A stretch of DNA of 64,000 nt from NCBI RefSeq assembly GCF_009697225.1, contig NZ_WIND01000018.1, positions 1-64,000 of the forward strand. The letters run 5' to 3'. Source of the stretch: Halovulum marinum. Lineage in GTDB: Bacteria; Pseudomonadota; Alphaproteobacteria; Rhodobacterales; Rhodobacteraceae. Below, piece after piece: positions 1 to 9,671 of this stretch (positions are counted from its first letter, which is position 1; every line of letters starts with the position of its first letter). The translations under genes and the position numbers were made by a program. Below the pieces are notes generated by a model that ran no database searches, was not told the origin of the DNA, and saw only the letters and a program-made list of their open reading frames with translations.

Positions 1-3000
1 GGTCGCCGCCCAGTAGCCGGCGGTCGCCGCCACCACGGCCAGGCTGGCCGCCAGCGCCAGCGCCAGCAGCAGCCGCGTCGCCGCCGGCTGGCCGCGGCCG
101 CGGCGTGCGCGGCGGGCCGAGCGGACGATCCGGCCCAGGTCCTGCTGCATCGCCACCAGCGCCGGCACCACCAGCAGCACCAGCACCATGCCCACGCCCA
201 GCCCGTAGCTGAGCGTGATCACCGTCGGCTTGAGGAACTGCGCCTGCCGGCTGCTTTCGTAGAGCAGCGGCGCCAGCCCCAGCACCGTGGTCAGCGTCGT
301 CAGCAGGATCGGCCGCAGGCGGTCGGCGGCGGCGTCGATGATCGCCGGCACCAGCGCCCGGCCGCGGGCGTATTCGTCGATGGTCGTCACCAGCACGATC
401 GAATCGTTGATGATGATCCCGGTCATGCCGATCAGCCCGACGACCGAGAACATCGACAGCGGCACGTCCCACAGCCAGTGGCCGTAGATCACCCCGATCA
501 GGCCGAACGGGATCACCGACATCACCACCACCGGCCGCCACCAGCTGGCGAAGATCCAGGCCAGGGTCAGGTAGATCCCCAGCAGGCACAGCCCGAAGCC
601 CAGCGCCGCCTCGGACAGGAATTCGCGCTCCTGCTCGGCCAGCCCGGACAGCCGCCACTCGACGCCGTGGCGCGCGGCGATGCCGGGCAGGATCGTCTCG
701 CGCAGCTCGTCGGTGATCGCGGCGGCGCGCTCGGGGTCGTCCTCGGAGACGTCGCCGGAGACGTTCAGCACCCGCAGCCCGTTCTCGCGGCGCACGGTCG
801 AGAACCCCAGCCGCTCGGTCACGGTGACGATGTCGGACAGCTGCACCCAGGCGCCGCCGGGGGCGCGCAGCCGGGTGCGGTCGAGGAAGTCGGCGGTCAG
901 CTCGGCCTCGGGCAGGCCGACCTCGATCTTGCCGGTGCGGGTGCCGACCGGGAACTGCGCCGCCTCGATGCCGTTCAGCCGCTGGCGCAACTCGCGCCCG
1001 ACGCCGTCGGTGGTGAAGCCCAGCGCGGTGCCCAGCGGGGTCAGCTCCAGCACCATCTCGGTCTTGTCGTAGGCCAGGTTGTCCTCGACCGCGCTGACCT
1101 CGGGGAAGCGGGCGACGGCGGTCTTCAACTCCTCCGCCGCCTGCTTGAGCACCTGCGCCTCGGCGCCGAACAGCTGCACGTCCAGCGCGTCGCCGCCGGG
1201 CCCCGAGCGCCAGCCGCGGAAGCTGAGGGTCTCCAGCATCGGGTGGCGCACCACCTCGTCCTGCAGCGCGCCGAGGAACTCGAACGAGGAATACGGCCGG
1301 AAGTCCGGGTCGATCAGCTCGATCGCGATCGAACCCAGCTGGTCCTCGTCCTTGGTGTCCGCGCCGGCCAGCCCGCGGCCGGTGGTGCCGCCGACCTCGG
1401 CCAGCGCGAAGGTGACCGGGTTGGCGCCGTGCTCGGCCTCGTAGCGGGCGGCGACGGCGTCGGTGGCGCGCTGCAACTCGCGGATCATCTCCAGCGTGTC
1501 GGCGCGCGAGGCGCCGGGCAGCATGGCGATGTTGCCCGAGATCGACGGCTGCTCGGGGGCGTTGAAGAAGCGCCAGGTGACGTCGCCGCGCAGGAACGCA
1601 CCGGCCGCCAGCGCCAGCACCACCAGCGCACCGGCCAGCACCGGGTAGCGCAGCCGGATCACCAGCGCCATCAGCGGCCGGAACGCGTGCTGCCGCACCC
1701 GGCGGAAGCCGGCGTTGACCGTCCGGCTGGGCCAGTCGTACCAGGCCGCGCCGCGGTCCTGCGCCGCCATCGCGTGCGCCATGTGGTTGGGCAGGATCAG
1801 GAAGCATTCCGCCAGCGAGGCGAGCAGCACCATCACCACGGTAAACGGGATGTCGGCGACCAGTTCGCCGAACCGGCCCGAGATCGTGGTCAGCCCGACG
1901 AAGGCCAGCACGGTGGTGATGGTCGCCGAGAACACCGGCTGGAACATGCGCCGCGCCGCGTTCTCGGACGCCGCGGCCGGCGCCTCGCCCAGGCGGCGGT
2001 GGCGGAAATCGGCGTGCTCGCCGACGACGATGGCGTCGTCGACCACGATCCCCAGGCAGATGATCAGCGCGAACAGCGAGATCATGTTGATCGTCAGCCC
2101 GAAGGCGAACATCAGCGCGATCGCGGCCAGCATCGCCACCGGGATGCCGGCGGCGACCCAGAACGCGATCCGCGCCGACAGGAACAGGAACAGCAGCGCC
2201 AGCACCAGTCCCAGCCCGACCAGCCCGTTGTCCAGCAGGATGTCCAGCCGGTCGGTGATCGCCTCGGCGCGGGTGCGGATCAGCTCGACCTGCACGCCGT
2301 CCGGCAGCAGCGGCTGCAGCTCCTCGGCGACGCGGGCGACGGCGGCCTGCATGGCGATCGCGTCGCCCTGGTCGTTGCGGTCGATGCGCACCGATACCGC
2401 CGGGTGCGGGCCCTTGAAATAGGCCCGGCCGCTGTCCGCGCCCACCGCCGTCACCCGGCCGACGTCGCCCACGGTCAGCCGCGCGCCGCCCGGGTCCGAG
2501 CGCACCTCGACCGCCGCCACCTCGGCGGCGCTGCGCTTCTCGACGCCGGTGCGCACGCGGGTGTTGCCGCCCGAGACCTCGCCCGCCGGATCGGCCTGCG
2601 CCTGCGCGCCGATGGCGTCGGCGACCTCCTGCAGGGACAGATCGTGTCGGATCAGCGACGCCTCGGGCACGTCGACCTCGATCACCGGCGCGGCGATGCC
2701 GCGGATCGTGGTGCGGGTGATGCCCTCGCGGAACAGGCGCTGCACGAACTCGTCGGCATAGCGGCCCAGCTGCTCGGGCGAGACCGGCCCCGAGATCACC
2801 ACGTCGGTCACCCGGTCGCGCCAGCGGGCGCGCTGGATGGTCGGATCCTCGGCGCCCTCGGGCAGGTTGCGCACCGCCTCGACGGCGGCGGTGACCTCGT
2901 CCAGCGCGGTCGCCATGTCCCAGTCCGGCTCGAACTCCAGCTCGATTTCGGCACGGCCCTCACGGGCGGTCGATTCGGCCTCGGCGACGCCGTCGACCAC

Positions 3001-3240
3001 CAGCAGCGCCGGCTCCAGCACGCCGACGATGGCGTTGTCGACGTCCTCGGGTCCGGCGCCGTCCCACTGCACCTGCACCCGGATCCGCTCCAGCACCACG
3101 TCGGGGAAGAACTGGCTGCGGATCTGCGTGGCGGCGGCGACGCCCAGCGCCACCATCAGCACCAGCACCAGGTTTGCGGCGGTGCGGTGGCGGGTGAAGT
3201 AGCCCAGGATGCCGCGGCCGGCGTCGGTTGCGCGAACCAC
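1..3240 (-). CDS. RND-family efflux transporter permease (partial, cut by left edge)
   Basis: Inner-membrane proton-driven exporter of the AcrB/MexB superfamily, working with the adaptor encoded just upstream. About 1080 codons are visible, so only the C-terminal tail can be missing. The protein opens with a short cytoplasmic stretch and TM1 (LVLVLMVALGVAAATQ), then the first porter loop with SQFFPDV. The fourth membrane segment carries the paired acidic residues of the proton relay in IVVDDAIVVGE. A second large loop and TM7-12 follow, including GMTGIIINDSIVL. A GTG start at 3240 is chosen because it lies just downstream of the adaptor's stop codon and gives the normal N-terminus. The substrate cannot be told from sequence. 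Confidence 0.93.
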   Translation of the reverse strand, partial: MVRATDAGRGILGYFTRHRTAANLVLVLMVALGVAAATQIRSQFFPDVVLERIRVQVQWDGAGPEDVDNAIVGVLEPALLVVDGVAEAESTAREGRAEIELEFEPDWDMATALDEVTAAVEAVRNLPEGAEDPTIQRARWRDRVTDVVISGPVSPEQLGRYADEFVQRLFREGITRTTIRGIAAPVIEVDVPEASLIRHDLSLQEVADAIGAQAQADPAGEVSGGNTRVRTGVEKRSAAEVAAVEVRSDPGGARLTVGDVGRVTAVGADSGRAYFKGPHPAVSVRIDRNDQGDAIAMQAAVARVAEELQPLLPDGVQVELIRTRAEAITDRLDILLDNGLVGLGLVLALLFLFLSARIAFWVAAGIPVAMLAAIALMFAFGLTINMISLFALIICLGIVVDDAIVVGEHADFRHRRLGEAPAAASENAARRMFQPVFSATITTVLAFVGLTTISGRFGELVADIPFTVVMVLLASLAECFLILPNHMAHAMAAQDRGAAWYDWPSRTVNAGFRRVRQHAFRPLMALVIRLRYPVLAGALVVLALAAGAFLRGDVTWRFFNAPEQPSISGNIAMLPGASRADTLEMIRELQRATDAVAARYEAEHGANPVTFALAEVGGTTGRGLAGADTKDEDQLGSIAIELIDPDFRPYSSFEFLGALQDEVVRHPMLETLSFRGWRSGPGGDALDVQLFGAEAQVLKQAAEELKTAVARFPEVSAVEDNLAYDKTEMVLELTPLGTALGFTTDGVGRELRQRLNGIEAAQFPVGTRTGKIEVGLPEAELTADFLDRTRLRAPGGAWVQLSDIVTVTERLGFSTVRRENGLRVLNVSGDVSEDDPERAAAITDELRETILPGIAARHGVEWRLSGLAEQEREFLSEAALGFGLCLLGIYLTLAWIFASWWRPVVVMSVIPFGLIGVIYGHWLWDVPLSMFSVVGLIGMTGIIINDSIVLVTTIDEYARGRALVPAIIDAAADRLRPILLTTLTTVLGLAPLLYESSRQAQFLKPTVITLSYGLGVGMVLVLLVVPALVAMQQDLGRIVRSARRARRGRGQPAATRLLLALALAASLAVVAATAGYWAAT

Positions 3241-3243
3241 GGC

Positions 3244-4719
3244 TCAGCCCCCCATCCGGCTTTCCAGCCGCTCGACCACCTCGGCCGGCACCTGCTCGGC
3301 GCTGAGCTGCGCCAGCAGCCGGGCCTTGACTTCATCCGGCATGCGGGCGTTGCCCTCGACGAAGGCGATCAGCCGCGCGCGCCGGTCGGCGCTGAGCACC
3401 AGCGTCGGCGGCGCCGCCTGCGCGGCGGCGTCGGCGGCGGCGCCGTCCGCGCCGCCCTCGACCGGGCGCACCTTCACGCCCGGGCCCAGCTGCGGCTGCC
3501 GCTCGCGCACATAGGTGCGGCCGGCGGGCGCGTCGGCGACGATCACGTCGTCGCCCTGGCGGCGCAGGATGCGCAGCCGCGCGGCCTCCAGCCGGCCGTC
3601 GTCGGCCAGCAGCAGCACCTCGCCGTCCGCCGCCACCGCCGCCGCCGGGATCACGGCGACGCCCTGCAGCGGCGGCTCCGGGATCTCGACGGTGACGAAA
3701 TCGCCCGGCCGCAGCGCCGCCGCGCCGGGACCGTCGAGCCGGGCATAGAGCACGCGCCCGGTCTGGCCGCTGCCGACCTCGGCGCCGACGCGGTCGACGC
3801 GCCCGGTGACCTCGATCGGAAAGCCGTCCAGCGGCAGCGTGGCGCGGATGCGGATCTCGCCCAGCTCGCCGGCGCGGCCGACCAGCCGCGCGTATTCCGC
3901 GTTCGAGACCCGGAACGCGATCTCCAGCGCCGCGGTGTCGATCAGGCTGCCCAGCTTCTCGTTCGCCGAGACCTGCCCGCCCGGCACCGCCGTGGTCGCG
4001 GTCAGCAGCCCGGCGAAGGGCGCGGTGATCGTGGTGTCGTCCAGCGCCCGCTCGGCCTCGCGCAGGGCGATGCCGCGGCGGGTGACCGCGATCCGCGCCT
4101 GGTCGGCCTGGGCCTCGGCCTGGGCCAGCGCCTGGCGCCGCCCGACCAGCGCCTGATCGGCCGAGGCCAGCGCGATCTCGGACTCCTCCACCGCCGCGCC
4201 GGTGCCGGCGCCGCGGTCGCGGATCGCGCTCTGCCGCTCCAGCGCGCGGGCGCGCAGGTCGCGGCTCTGCTGCGCCGCCGCCAGGTCCTGGCGCGCCAGC
4301 TCCAGCGTCTGCTCGGCCTCGACGCGCTGCGCCTCGGCCTCGTCCAGGTCGGCGCGGGCGATGTCCAGCGCGGCGCGGGCGTCGACCGGGTCGATCTGCA
4401 CCAGCAGCGAGCCGGCGGCGACGCGGCCGCCGTCGCGGTAGGCCTCGGACAGCTTCGACACCCGGCCGGCCGCGCCCGAGCGGATCTCCAGCGTGCGGCC
4501 GCTGGCGACCTCGCCGTAGGCGGTGATCACCGGCGTCGCGGTGCCCAGGCTCAGCGTGTCGACATAGACCGCGAACTCGCGCTCGCGCGCGCCGCCGCGC
4601 GGGTCGCTGTCATCGGCCTGCTGCAGCGCGCGGAACACGGTGCCCGCCGCCATCGCCAGCAGGCCGAGCGTCAGGCACAGCAGGAACACGCCGGCAAGGG
4701 TTCGGGTCAGAAATCGCAT
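3244..4719 (-). CDS. RND efflux periplasmic adaptor subunit (HlyD/MFP family)
   Basis: Membrane fusion protein linking the RND permease to an outer-membrane channel. It is 491 residues long with an N-terminal membrane anchor or uncleaved signal (residues about 5-28). A lipoyl half-motif, a long alpha-helical hairpin rich in Ala, Glu and Gln (about 110-205), a second lipoyl half and beta-barrel follow (GQVSANEKLGSLIDT). After the usual membrane-proximal domain there is an extra C-terminal stretch of about 75 residues: an Ala-rich linker, then a helical segment ending RLESRMGG that is absent from most AcrA-like proteins. It is the first gene of a two-gene unit, three bases upstream of the permease. 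Confidence 0.9.
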   Translation of the reverse strand: MRFLTRTLAGVFLLCLTLGLLAMAAGTVFRALQQADDSDPRGGAREREFAVYVDTLSLGTATPVITAYGEVASGRTLEIRSGAAGRVSKLSEAYRDGGRVAAGSLLVQIDPVDARAALDIARADLDEAEAQRVEAEQTLELARQDLAAAQQSRDLRARALERQSAIRDRGAGTGAAVEESEIALASADQALVGRRQALAQAEAQADQARIAVTRRGIALREAERALDDTTITAPFAGLLTATTAVPGGQVSANEKLGSLIDTAALEIAFRVSNAEYARLVGRAGELGEIRIRATLPLDGFPIEVTGRVDRVGAEVGSGQTGRVLYARLDGPGAAALRPGDFVTVEIPEPPLQGVAVIPAAAVAADGEVLLLADDGRLEAARLRILRRQGDDVIVADAPAGRTYVRERQPQLGPGVKVRPVEGGADGAAADAAAQAAPPTLVLSADRRARLIAFVEGNARMPDEVKARLLAQLSAEQVPAEVVERLESRMGG

Positions 4720-4828
4720 GGGTCGTCACGGGTCCGGTTCAAACACGGGCGGGCGGATGGCAAACCCCCGGCCAGCCCCGGTACCCCATCTTACGCAACA
4801 GGGTGCGGATCCGGTCGAAAAAATCTCG

Positions 4829-5278
4829 TCAGTCCGCCAGATAGGCCTCGATCAGCGGCACCAGCGCCGGTACCAGCGGCAGCGCCCGCAACTGCGCCGG
4901 GGCGAGGAAGGCGAACCCGGCGCCCTCGCCCAGCCGGATGTCGGCGGGGCCGACGTCGAGCTCGGCCGCGAACACGAACAGCCGGGTGCGCCGGCGCGAG
5001 CTGGACTGCACCTGCCCGAACGGGTGCAGCGCAGCGGCGGGCGGGGTCAGCCCGGTCTCCTCCTGCAGCTCGCGCAGCGCCGCCTCCAGCAGCGTCTCGC
5101 CGGGCTCGACGCCGCCGCCGAAAAAGCCCCAGCAGCCGGGGTGGGCGACGCCCGGCCGGTGATCGCGCAGCTGCATCAGCTCGCGGCCCTGGCGGTCGCG
5201 CACCGCGACCAGCGCGCCGCGCGTGGTGCCGGGGTTCTCGAGCGCACCGTACAGCGGAAACGCCGCCTGCTCGGTCAT
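4829..5278 (-). CDS. NUDIX hydrolase
   Basis: Small NUDIX pyrophosphohydrolase of 149 residues. The Nudix box is complete: G55, E61, then RELQEETGL at 69-77, so the metal-binding Glu residues are present. The aromatic and glycine-rich strand before it (GCWGFFGGG) is typical of nucleotide or nucleotide-sugar hydrolases. The substrate is not predictable. The ATG overlaps the end of moaB by four bases (ATGA), so the two are probably cotranslated. No special link between the NUDIX family and molybdopterin synthesis is implied. Confidence 0.85.
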   Translation of the reverse strand: MTEQAAFPLYGALENPGTTRGALVAVRDRQGRELMQLRDHRPGVAHPGCWGFFGGGVEPGETLLEAALRELQEETGLTPPAAALHPFGQVQSSSRRRTRLFVFAAELDVGPADIRLGEGAGFAFLAPAQLRALPLVPALVPLIEAYLAD

Positions 5279-5817
5279 TTGCGGCGCCGGTGCTCGTCGA
5301 GCCGGGGCATGATCTCGACGAAGTTGCAGGGCATGTGGCGGTAGTCCAGCTGGTCGGCGAGGATCCCGTCCCAGGCGTCCCGGCAGGCGCCGGGGCTGCC
5401 CGGCAGCGCGAACAGGTAGGTGCCGCCGGCGACCCCGCCGGTGGCCCGGCTCTGCACCGCCGAGGTGCCGATCTTGGCCATCGAGACATGGGTGAAGACG
5501 GTGCCGAAGGCGTCGATCTCCTTCTCGTAGACGTCGCGGTGCGCCTCCACCGTCACGTCGCGGCCGGTCAGACCGGTGCCGCCGGTCGAGATCACCACGT
5601 CGACGGCCGGATCGGCGATCCAGGCGCGCAGCCGCCCGGCGATCCGCGCGCGCTCGTCGGGCAGGATCGCGCGGTCGGCCAGCACGTGCCCGGCTTCGGT
5701 CAGCCGCTCGACCAGCACCTGCCCCGAGCGGTCGTCGGCCTCGGTCCGGCTGTCGGACACGGTCAGCACCGCGATCCGCACCGGCACGAACGCCCGCTCC
5801 GGGTTGCGCCGCGCCAC
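5275..5817 (-). CDS. moaB: molybdenum cofactor biosynthesis protein B
   Basis: MoaB/Mog-type protein of 180 residues that binds molybdopterin, with a likely role in MPT adenylylation. Seen: the N-terminal strand [11 protein letters not shown], the [13 protein letters not shown] signature in the middle and [10 protein letters not shown] near the C-terminus, all standard for the family. The start is GTG at 5817, two bases after the phosphoesterase stop. Other Moco genes, moaE and moaD, lie about 12 kb away in the same window but not in the same operon. Confidence 0.92.
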   Translation of the reverse strand: MARRNPERAFVPVRIAVLTVSDSRTEADDRSGQVLVERLTEAGHVLADRAILPDERARIAGRLRAWIADPAVDVVISTGGTGLTGRDVTVEAHRDVYEKEIDAFGTVFTHVSMAKIGTSAVQSRATGGVAGGTYLFALPGSPGACRDAWDGILADQLDYRHMPCNFVEIMPRLDEHRRRK

Positions 5818-5819
5818 GC

Positions 5820-6413
5820 TCAGACCTCGAACCAGTTCGGCGTCGGGCCGAGGTTGCAGACCCGGGTGCCGCCGATGCTGCCGACCCGGCCCCAGCTGTC
5901 ATGGACGTGCCCGCACAGCGCCAGCTGCGGGCCGATCCGCTCGATCGCCGCGCGGATCGCGGTCGAGCCGACCGAGGCGCCGGCCGAGGTGGCGTCGGCG
6001 ATGCCCCTGGGCGGCGAGTGCGTCACCAGGATGTCGGCGCCGCGGCAGGCCTGCAGGGCGGCGGCGGCCTCGTCCTCGGTCAGGTCGCACGACCAGGCGC
6101 CGAACGGCGTCACCGGCACGCCGTAGCCGAGGCCGAAGATCCGCACCCCGCCGATGTCGATGGCCTCGCCGTGCAGCACCGCCATGCCCTCGTGCGCCGC
6201 CGCGCGCAGCTCGTCGGCGCTTTCGGCGTTGCCGGGCACGAAGAGCATCGGCCGGCGGATGTCGGCCAGCAGCGACATCGCGCCGGCCAGCCCCGCGCGC
6301 ATGTTGCAGAAGTCGCCGGCGCCGATCACCAGGTCCGCGTCGATGCTGGCGGCAACGATCGCCTCGGCCCGGGCGCGGGAATGATGCAGGTCCGAAAAGG
6401 CGAGAATTCTCAT
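5820..6413 (-). CDS. metallophosphoesterase
   Basis: Calcineurin-like phosphoesterase of 197 residues. The metal-binding blocks are in order: FSDLHH near the N-terminus (residues about 6-11), GAGDFCN, GNAE, then THSPP and GHVH near the C-terminus. The compact length resembles YfcE/MJ0936-type phosphodiesterases and ICC-like proteins rather than large secreted phosphatases. There is no signal peptide, so it is cytoplasmic. Its ATG overlaps the UDG stop by three bases (6411-6412 lie in both codons), and moaB follows closely. The physiological substrate is unknown. Confidence 0.85.
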   Translation of the reverse strand: MRILAFSDLHHSRARAEAIVAASIDADLVIGAGDFCNMRAGLAGAMSLLADIRRPMLFVPGNAESADELRAAAHEGMAVLHGEAIDIGGVRIFGLGYGVPVTPFGAWSCDLTEDEAAAALQACRGADILVTHSPPRGIADATSAGASVGSTAIRAAIERIGPQLALCGHVHDSWGRVGSIGGTRVCNLGPTPNWFEV

Positions 6414-7210
6414 GTCAGTCTGTCCTTCAGCGTCAGCAGGTCGGCCCAGGCAAGGCGCTTTCTCGACGGCTCGCGCAGCAGCTTCTCGGGATGGATCATC
6501 GGCAGCACCGGCAGGCCCAGCGCCTGCTGCCACTGGCCGCGCAGCCGGGCGAGCCCGGTCGCGGTCTGCAGCACGGCCCGTGCGGGCAACGCGCCCATGA
6601 CCACCAGCACCTCGGGCGCGGCCAGCGCGATGTGGCGGCGCAGGAACGGCAGCACCGCGGCCAGTTCCTCGTCCGTCGGCGCACGGTTCTGCGGCGGCCG
6701 CCAGGGCACGGCGCTGGTGACGTACAGCCCCTGCGCCGGATCGCCGGCGCCGCGGCGCAGGCCGATGGCGGCGAACATCCGGTCCAGCAGCTGCCCGGAG
6801 CGACCGACGAAGGGCCTGCCCTGCAGGTCCTCGTCGCGGTCCGGCGCCTCGCCGACGATCATCACCCGCGCTCCGGGCGCGCCGTCGGCGAACACGGTGT
6901 TGCGCGCGCCGCGCTTCAGCGCGCAGCCGTCGAACCCTTCGATTGCGGCGCGCAGCGCATCCAGGTCCGGCGCCGCCAGCGCCAGCCGCTCGGCCTCGGC
7001 CTCGGCGTCCGGGCGCGCGGCCGCGGGCACCGCGACTGGCACCGCGACTGGCACCGCGACCGGGGCGGCGGTCTGGCCCGGCGCAGCGGCGGGCGGCTCG
7101 TAACGGTTCACCGCCGCGTCCAGGATCGCCTCGTCGGCGCCGATCTCGATCTGCCAGGCCAGCGCGGCCAGCGCGTCCTCGGGCGACAGGGATTCGGCGG
7201 GAATGCTCAT
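6410..7210 (-). CDS. uracil-DNA glycosylase family protein lacking Fe-S cysteines
   Basis: Uracil-DNA glycosylase superfamily member of 266 residues, nearest to family 4. Residues about 1-90 form a non-conserved acidic/Ala-Pro lead with a three-fold VAVP repeat, encoded by a short DNA repeat near 7030-7062. The catalytic domain follows, with [12 protein letters not shown] (canonical GEAPG...EDLQG), the [10 protein letters not shown] loop and a C-terminal HPEKLLREP motif. Classical family-4 enzymes hold a [4Fe-4S] cluster with four Cys. Here the whole protein has a single Cys (in GCALK), so no cluster can form. The DNA glycosylase fold is clear; activity on uracil is inferred. Confidence 0.85.
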   Translation of the reverse strand: MSIPAESLSPEDALAALAWQIEIGADEAILDAAVNRYEPPAAAPGQTAAPVAVPVAVPVAVPAAARPDAEAEAERLALAAPDLDALRAAIEGFDGCALKRGARNTVFADGAPGARVMIVGEAPDRDEDLQGRPFVGRSGQLLDRMFAAIGLRRGAGDPAQGLYVTSAVPWRPPQNRAPTDEELAAVLPFLRRHIALAAPEVLVVMGALPARAVLQTATGLARLRGQWQQALGLPVLPMIHPEKLLREPSRKRLAWADLLTLKDRLT

Positions 7211-7320
7211 GCGCCCGACCGTAGCGGCGCGCAGCGGGAGTTGGAAGGCCGCCCGCACCGCGCGCCACGGGCCCCGGCCCGCCGGCGGCGGGACGGGGAG
7301 AAGGATCGTGGCGCGCCAGC

Positions 7321-7405
7321 GCCTCCGCCGGATCGGCGGCGGTGGCGCATGCAAAGGTTGTCGCCTCCGCCGGATCGGCGGCGGTGGCGCATGGCAAAGG
7401 TTGTC
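7321..7405. repeat. tandem duplication of about 42 bp
   Basis: Two adjacent copies of a 42-43 bp unit lie in the 252-bp gap between the divergent UDG gene and pyrB. Copy 1 is 7321-7362 and copy 2 is 7363-7405; they differ by one inserted G. Each copy contains the inverted pair GCCTCCGCCG...CGGCGGTGGC. The array lies just upstream of pyrB, where its promoter would be expected. Confidence 0.85.
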
Positions 7406-7462
7406 GCCCCCGCCGGCCGTGCTATACCCGCCGCGACCTGCCCGGAAAGGACTGCCGCGCCG

Positions 7463-8401
7463 ATGTTTCCGCACCGCCATCTGCTGGGGATCGAGGGCCT
7501 CTCCCCCGCCGACATCACCACGCTTCTCGACCTGGCCGAGACCTATGCCACCGCCAATCGCGGCAGCACCGCGCCCGAGCCGGTGCTCAAGGGCCTCACC
7601 CAGATCAACATGTTCTTCGAGGCCTCGACCCGCACCCAGGCCAGTTTCGAGCTGGCCGGCAAGCGGCTGGGCGCGGACGTGATGAACATGGCGATGCAGG
7701 CCAGTTCGCTGTCCAAGGGCGAGACGCTGATCGACACCGCGCTGACCCTGAACGCCATGCATCCCGACCTGATCGTCGTTCGCCACCCGCAGTCCGGCGC
7801 GGTGAACCTGCTGGCCTCCAAGGTCAATTGCGCGGTGCTGAACGCCGGCGACGGCCGCCACGAGCACCCGACCCAGGCGCTGCTCGACGCGCTGACGATC
7901 CGCCGCCGCAAGGGCCGGCTGCACCGGCTGACGGTGGCGATCTGCGGCGACATCGCCCACTCCCGCGTCGCCCGTTCGAACATGATCCTGCTGGGCCTGA
8001 TGGAGAACCGCGTGCGCCTGGTCGGCCCGAAGACGCTGATGCCCTCGGGCCTCGACCAGATGGTGGCCGAGACTACCGACGACATGCGCGAGGGGCTGAA
8101 GGACGCCGACGTGGTGATGATGCTGCGCCTGCAGCGCGAGCGCATGGACGGCGGCTTCATCCCCTCGGAGCGCGAGTACTATCACCGCTTCGGCCTCGAT
8201 GCGGAAAAGCTGGCCTATGCCAGGCCCGACGCCATCGTCATGCACCCCGGCCCGATGAACCGCGGGGTCGAGATCGACGGCCTGCTGGCCGACGACATCA
8301 ACCACAGCGTCATCCAGGAACAGGTCGAGATGGGCGTCGCCGTGCGCATGGCCGCGATGGACCTGCTGGCCCGGACCCTGAGGGAGGCGCGCGATGCCTG
8401 A
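7463..8401 (+). CDS. pyrB: aspartate carbamoyltransferase catalytic subunit
   Basis: First committed step of pyrimidine synthesis: carbamoyl phosphate plus aspartate to carbamoyl aspartate. The 312-residue protein has the normal length. It carries the carbamoyl-phosphate loop FFEASTRTQ (residues about 50-58), HPTQALLDA and HPGPMNRG. The ATG at 7463 follows AAAGGA at 7445-7450. Its last eight bases overlap the dihydroorotase-like gene. No pyrI-type regulatory subunit gene is present. ATCases of this type commonly form a complex with a neighbouring dihydroorotase or pseudo-dihydroorotase, which fits the layout. Confidence 0.96.
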   Translation: MFPHRHLLGIEGLSPADITTLLDLAETYATANRGSTAPEPVLKGLTQINMFFEASTRTQASFELAGKRLGADVMNMAMQASSLSKGETLIDTALTLNAMHPDLIVVRHPQSGAVNLLASKVNCAVLNAGDGRHEHPTQALLDALTIRRRKGRLHRLTVAICGDIAHSRVARSNMILLGLMENRVRLVGPKTLMPSGLDQMVAETTDDMREGLKDADVVMMLRLQRERMDGGFIPSEREYYHRFGLDAEKLAYARPDAIVMHPGPMNRGVEIDGLLADDINHSVIQEQVEMGVAVRMAAMDLLARTLREARDA

Positions 8402-9671
8402 CCGCCTGATCCTCTCGAACGCCCGCCTGATCGACCCCGAGGCCGGCGAGATCCGCCCCGGCGGCGTCATCCTCGAGGACGGGCTGATCGCCGGGTTCAC
8501 CGACGCCGCGCCCGAGGGCGCCATCGACTGCCGGGGCAAGTGCCTCGCCCCCGGCATCGTCGATATCGGCGTCAAGATCGGCGAGCCGGGCGAGCGGCAC
8601 AAGGAAAGCTACCGCACCGCCGGGCAGGCGGCGGCGGCGGGCGGCGTCACCACCGTCGTCACCCGCCCCGACACCACCCCGGTCACCGACACGCCCGAAC
8701 TGCTGGAATTCGCCTCGCGCCGCGCCGCCGAGGTCGCGCCGGTGCGCGTCCTGCCGATGGCGGCGCTGACCAAGGGCCGCGACGGGCGCGAGATGACCGA
8801 GATCGGCTTCCTGCGCGATGCCGGCGCGGTCGCCTTCACCGACGCCGACCGTCCGGTGCGGGACCCGAAGGTGCTGCTGCGCGCGATGCAGTACGCCAGG
8901 GGCCTCGACGCGCTGATCATCGCCCACGCGCAGGAGCCGGGGCTGAGCCACGGCGCCTGCATGACCTCGGGGCCGTTCGCGGCCAAGCAGGGTCTGCCCT
9001 CGGTCAGCCCGATGGCCGAGCGGATGCAGCTGGAGCGCGACCTCGCGCTGGTCGAGATGACCGGCGTGCGCTACCACGCCGACCAGGTGACCTGCGCGCC
9101 GGGGATCGCGGCGATCCGCCGCGCCAAGGCGCAGGGGCTGGACGTGACCGCCGGCACCTCGGTCCATCACCTGACGCTGAACGAGTTCGACGTCGGGGAC
9201 TACCGCACCTTCTTCAAGGTCAAGCCGCCGCTGCGCTCCGAATCCGATCGGATGGAAACCGTGCAGGCGCTGGCCGACGGGGTGATCGACATCGTCAGCT
9301 CGATGCACACGCCGCAGGACGAGGAAAGCAAGCGCCTGCCGTTCGAGGCCGCCGCCTCGGGCGCGGTCGGGCTGGAGACGCTGCTGCCCGCCTGCCTGCA
9401 GCTGGTCCACGCCGGGCATATCGATCTGCCGCACCTGTTCCGCGCACTGGCGCTGAACCCGGCGCGGCGGCTGGGCCTGCCCGTCGGGCGGCTGGCGGTC
9501 GGCGCGCCCGCCGACCTGGTGCTGTTCGATCCGGACACGCCGTTCATCCTCGACCGCGGCACGCTGCGCTCGAAGTCCAAGAACACCCCCTATGACGGGC
9601 GGCGGATGCAGGGACGGGTGCTGCTGACGCTGGCCGGCGGCCGCGTGGTCTTCGACCGGAGCGCGGCATGA
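8394..9671 (+). CDS. pyrC: dihydroorotase-like protein, probably non-catalytic ATCase partner
   Basis: Type-I dihydroorotase fold of 425 residues, translationally overlapped with pyrB by 8 bp. The enzyme normally has an Asp-x-His-x-His metal motif after PGxxD; here residues 57-61 read DIGVK, so both His are gone. The catalytic Asp of the usual ATDHAPH strand is also lost: the equivalent segment is SSMHTPQ, with Met at 304. The substrate-loop region VKPPLRSE and the overall length are kept. In Pseudomonas an inactive dihydroorotase homolog is a structural partner of ATCase, and the same role is inferred here. A separate active pyrC should exist elsewhere in the genome. Confidence 0.92.
   Translation: MPDRLILSNARLIDPEAGEIRPGGVILEDGLIAGFTDAAPEGAIDCRGKCLAPGIVDIGVKIGEPGERHKESYRTAGQAAAAGGVTTVVTRPDTTPVTDTPELLEFASRRAAEVAPVRVLPMAALTKGRDGREMTEIGFLRDAGAVAFTDADRPVRDPKVLLRAMQYARGLDALIIAHAQEPGLSHGACMTSGPFAAKQGLPSVSPMAERMQLERDLALVEMTGVRYHADQVTCAPGIAAIRRAKAQGLDVTAGTSVHHLTLNEFDVGDYRTFFKVKPPLRSESDRMETVQALADGVIDIVSSMHTPQDEESKRLPFEAAASGAVGLETLLPACLQLVHAGHIDLPHLFRALALNPARRLGLPVGRLAVGAPADLVLFDPDTPFILDRGTLRSKSKNTPYDGRRMQGRVLLTLAGGRVVFDRSAA

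Noticed and set aside
478-6126. A plus-strand open frame of 1882 codons
   Set aside because: It lies antisense to the RND permease, adaptor, NUDIX, moaB and phosphoesterase genes. Such frames arise because G/C-rich codon use suppresses stops on the opposite strand. Its product is His/Arg/Gln-rich with no family similarity.
8310-9434. Long antisense frame over the pyrC-like gene
   Set aside because: Same cause: high GC with G/C third positions. No ribosome site, low-complexity product.
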